DNA of 64,000 nucleotides from positions 4,462,501 to 4,526,500 of the forward strand of contig JAZARR010000078.1 in the NCBI GenBank assembly GCA_037389465.1, read 5' to 3'. Positions 63,878 to 64,000 of the stretch are shown one piece after another (position 1 is the first letter of the stretch; each line of letters opens with the position of its first letter). The notes beneath the pieces were generated by a model that had not been told where the DNA came from, did not search any database, and saw only the letters and a program-made list of their open reading frames with translations. This DNA comes from Baylisascaris procyonis. Taxonomy: Eukaryota; Nematoda; Chromadorea; Rhabditida; Ascarididae. The position numbers were made by a program, and so were the translations under genes.

Positions 63878-64000
63878 CTCTAATTTAAATCATGCAACTT
63901 CGACTGCTAACATTTAGTTCTTCAGCGGCAAAGCTTTTGACATTAAAATCGATTGAGAGGAAAGAAAGAGCTAGAAATGGGAAAACGACCCAAATCTATT

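Noticed and set aside
1..64000. CRISPR arrays, bacterial operons, prophage, tRNA or rRNA genes
   Set aside because: The gene structure is eukaryotic throughout. No spaced direct repeats of array type and no cloverleaf or rRNA sequence were recognised by eye. A tRNA scan would be decisive.

Overview
The window looks like nuclear DNA of a nematode. It is AT-rich and intron-rich, with short exons, strong GTAAGT/GTGAGT donors and TTTTCAG-type acceptors. It carries nematode-style genes: a TWK two-pore K+ channel, LIN-54, and an apparently trans-spliced intronless gene. A parasitic clade III worm (ascarid or spirurid) would fit the base composition and intron sizes, but I cannot fix the species. 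All exon models were built by eye from splice sites, reading phase and protein motifs.

Layout. (1) At 1898-2897 (-) are the last two exons of an unrecognised gene. (2) At 3999-15733 (+) is a long gene of at least 18 exons. Its C-terminal part matches the AAA+ domain of ATAD5/Elg1, the large subunit of the RFC-like complex that unloads PCNA. This copy has a one-base gap in Walker A, an in-frame TAG one exon later and a further frame break before Walker B. (3) At 17661-21730 (-) is LIN-54, the DNA-binding subunit of the DREAM/DRM cell-cycle repressor, with both cysteine-rich CXC motifs. (4) At 25026-33118 (-) is a six-exon RGK-type (Rad/Gem/Rem) small GTPase with a degenerate nucleotide pocket. 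Its 4-kb first intron holds further same-strand exons (29309-29981) that are either a nested gene or an alternative 3' end. (5) At 45320-46144 (-) is an intronless 274-residue protein with a splice acceptor 4 nt before its ATG. (6) At 48702-62525 (-) is a 17-exon TWK channel of about 975 residues with an unusually long cytoplasmic tail.

The rest is intergenic or intronic DNA with (TA)n microsatellites, a perfect 21-bp hairpin (23447-23494), a lysine/alanine/threonine-periodic decayed tract (about 34370-35110) and one long unexplained ORF (36586-37224). The genes have separate roles (replication clamp unloading, cell-cycle repression, calcium-channel or cytoskeleton signalling, membrane potential) and show no operon-like spacing. 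Points that deserve checking are the broken ATPase core of the ATAD5 homologue, the altered P-loop of the RGK protein, and three GC-AG introns, one of which cuts the K+ channel selectivity filter.
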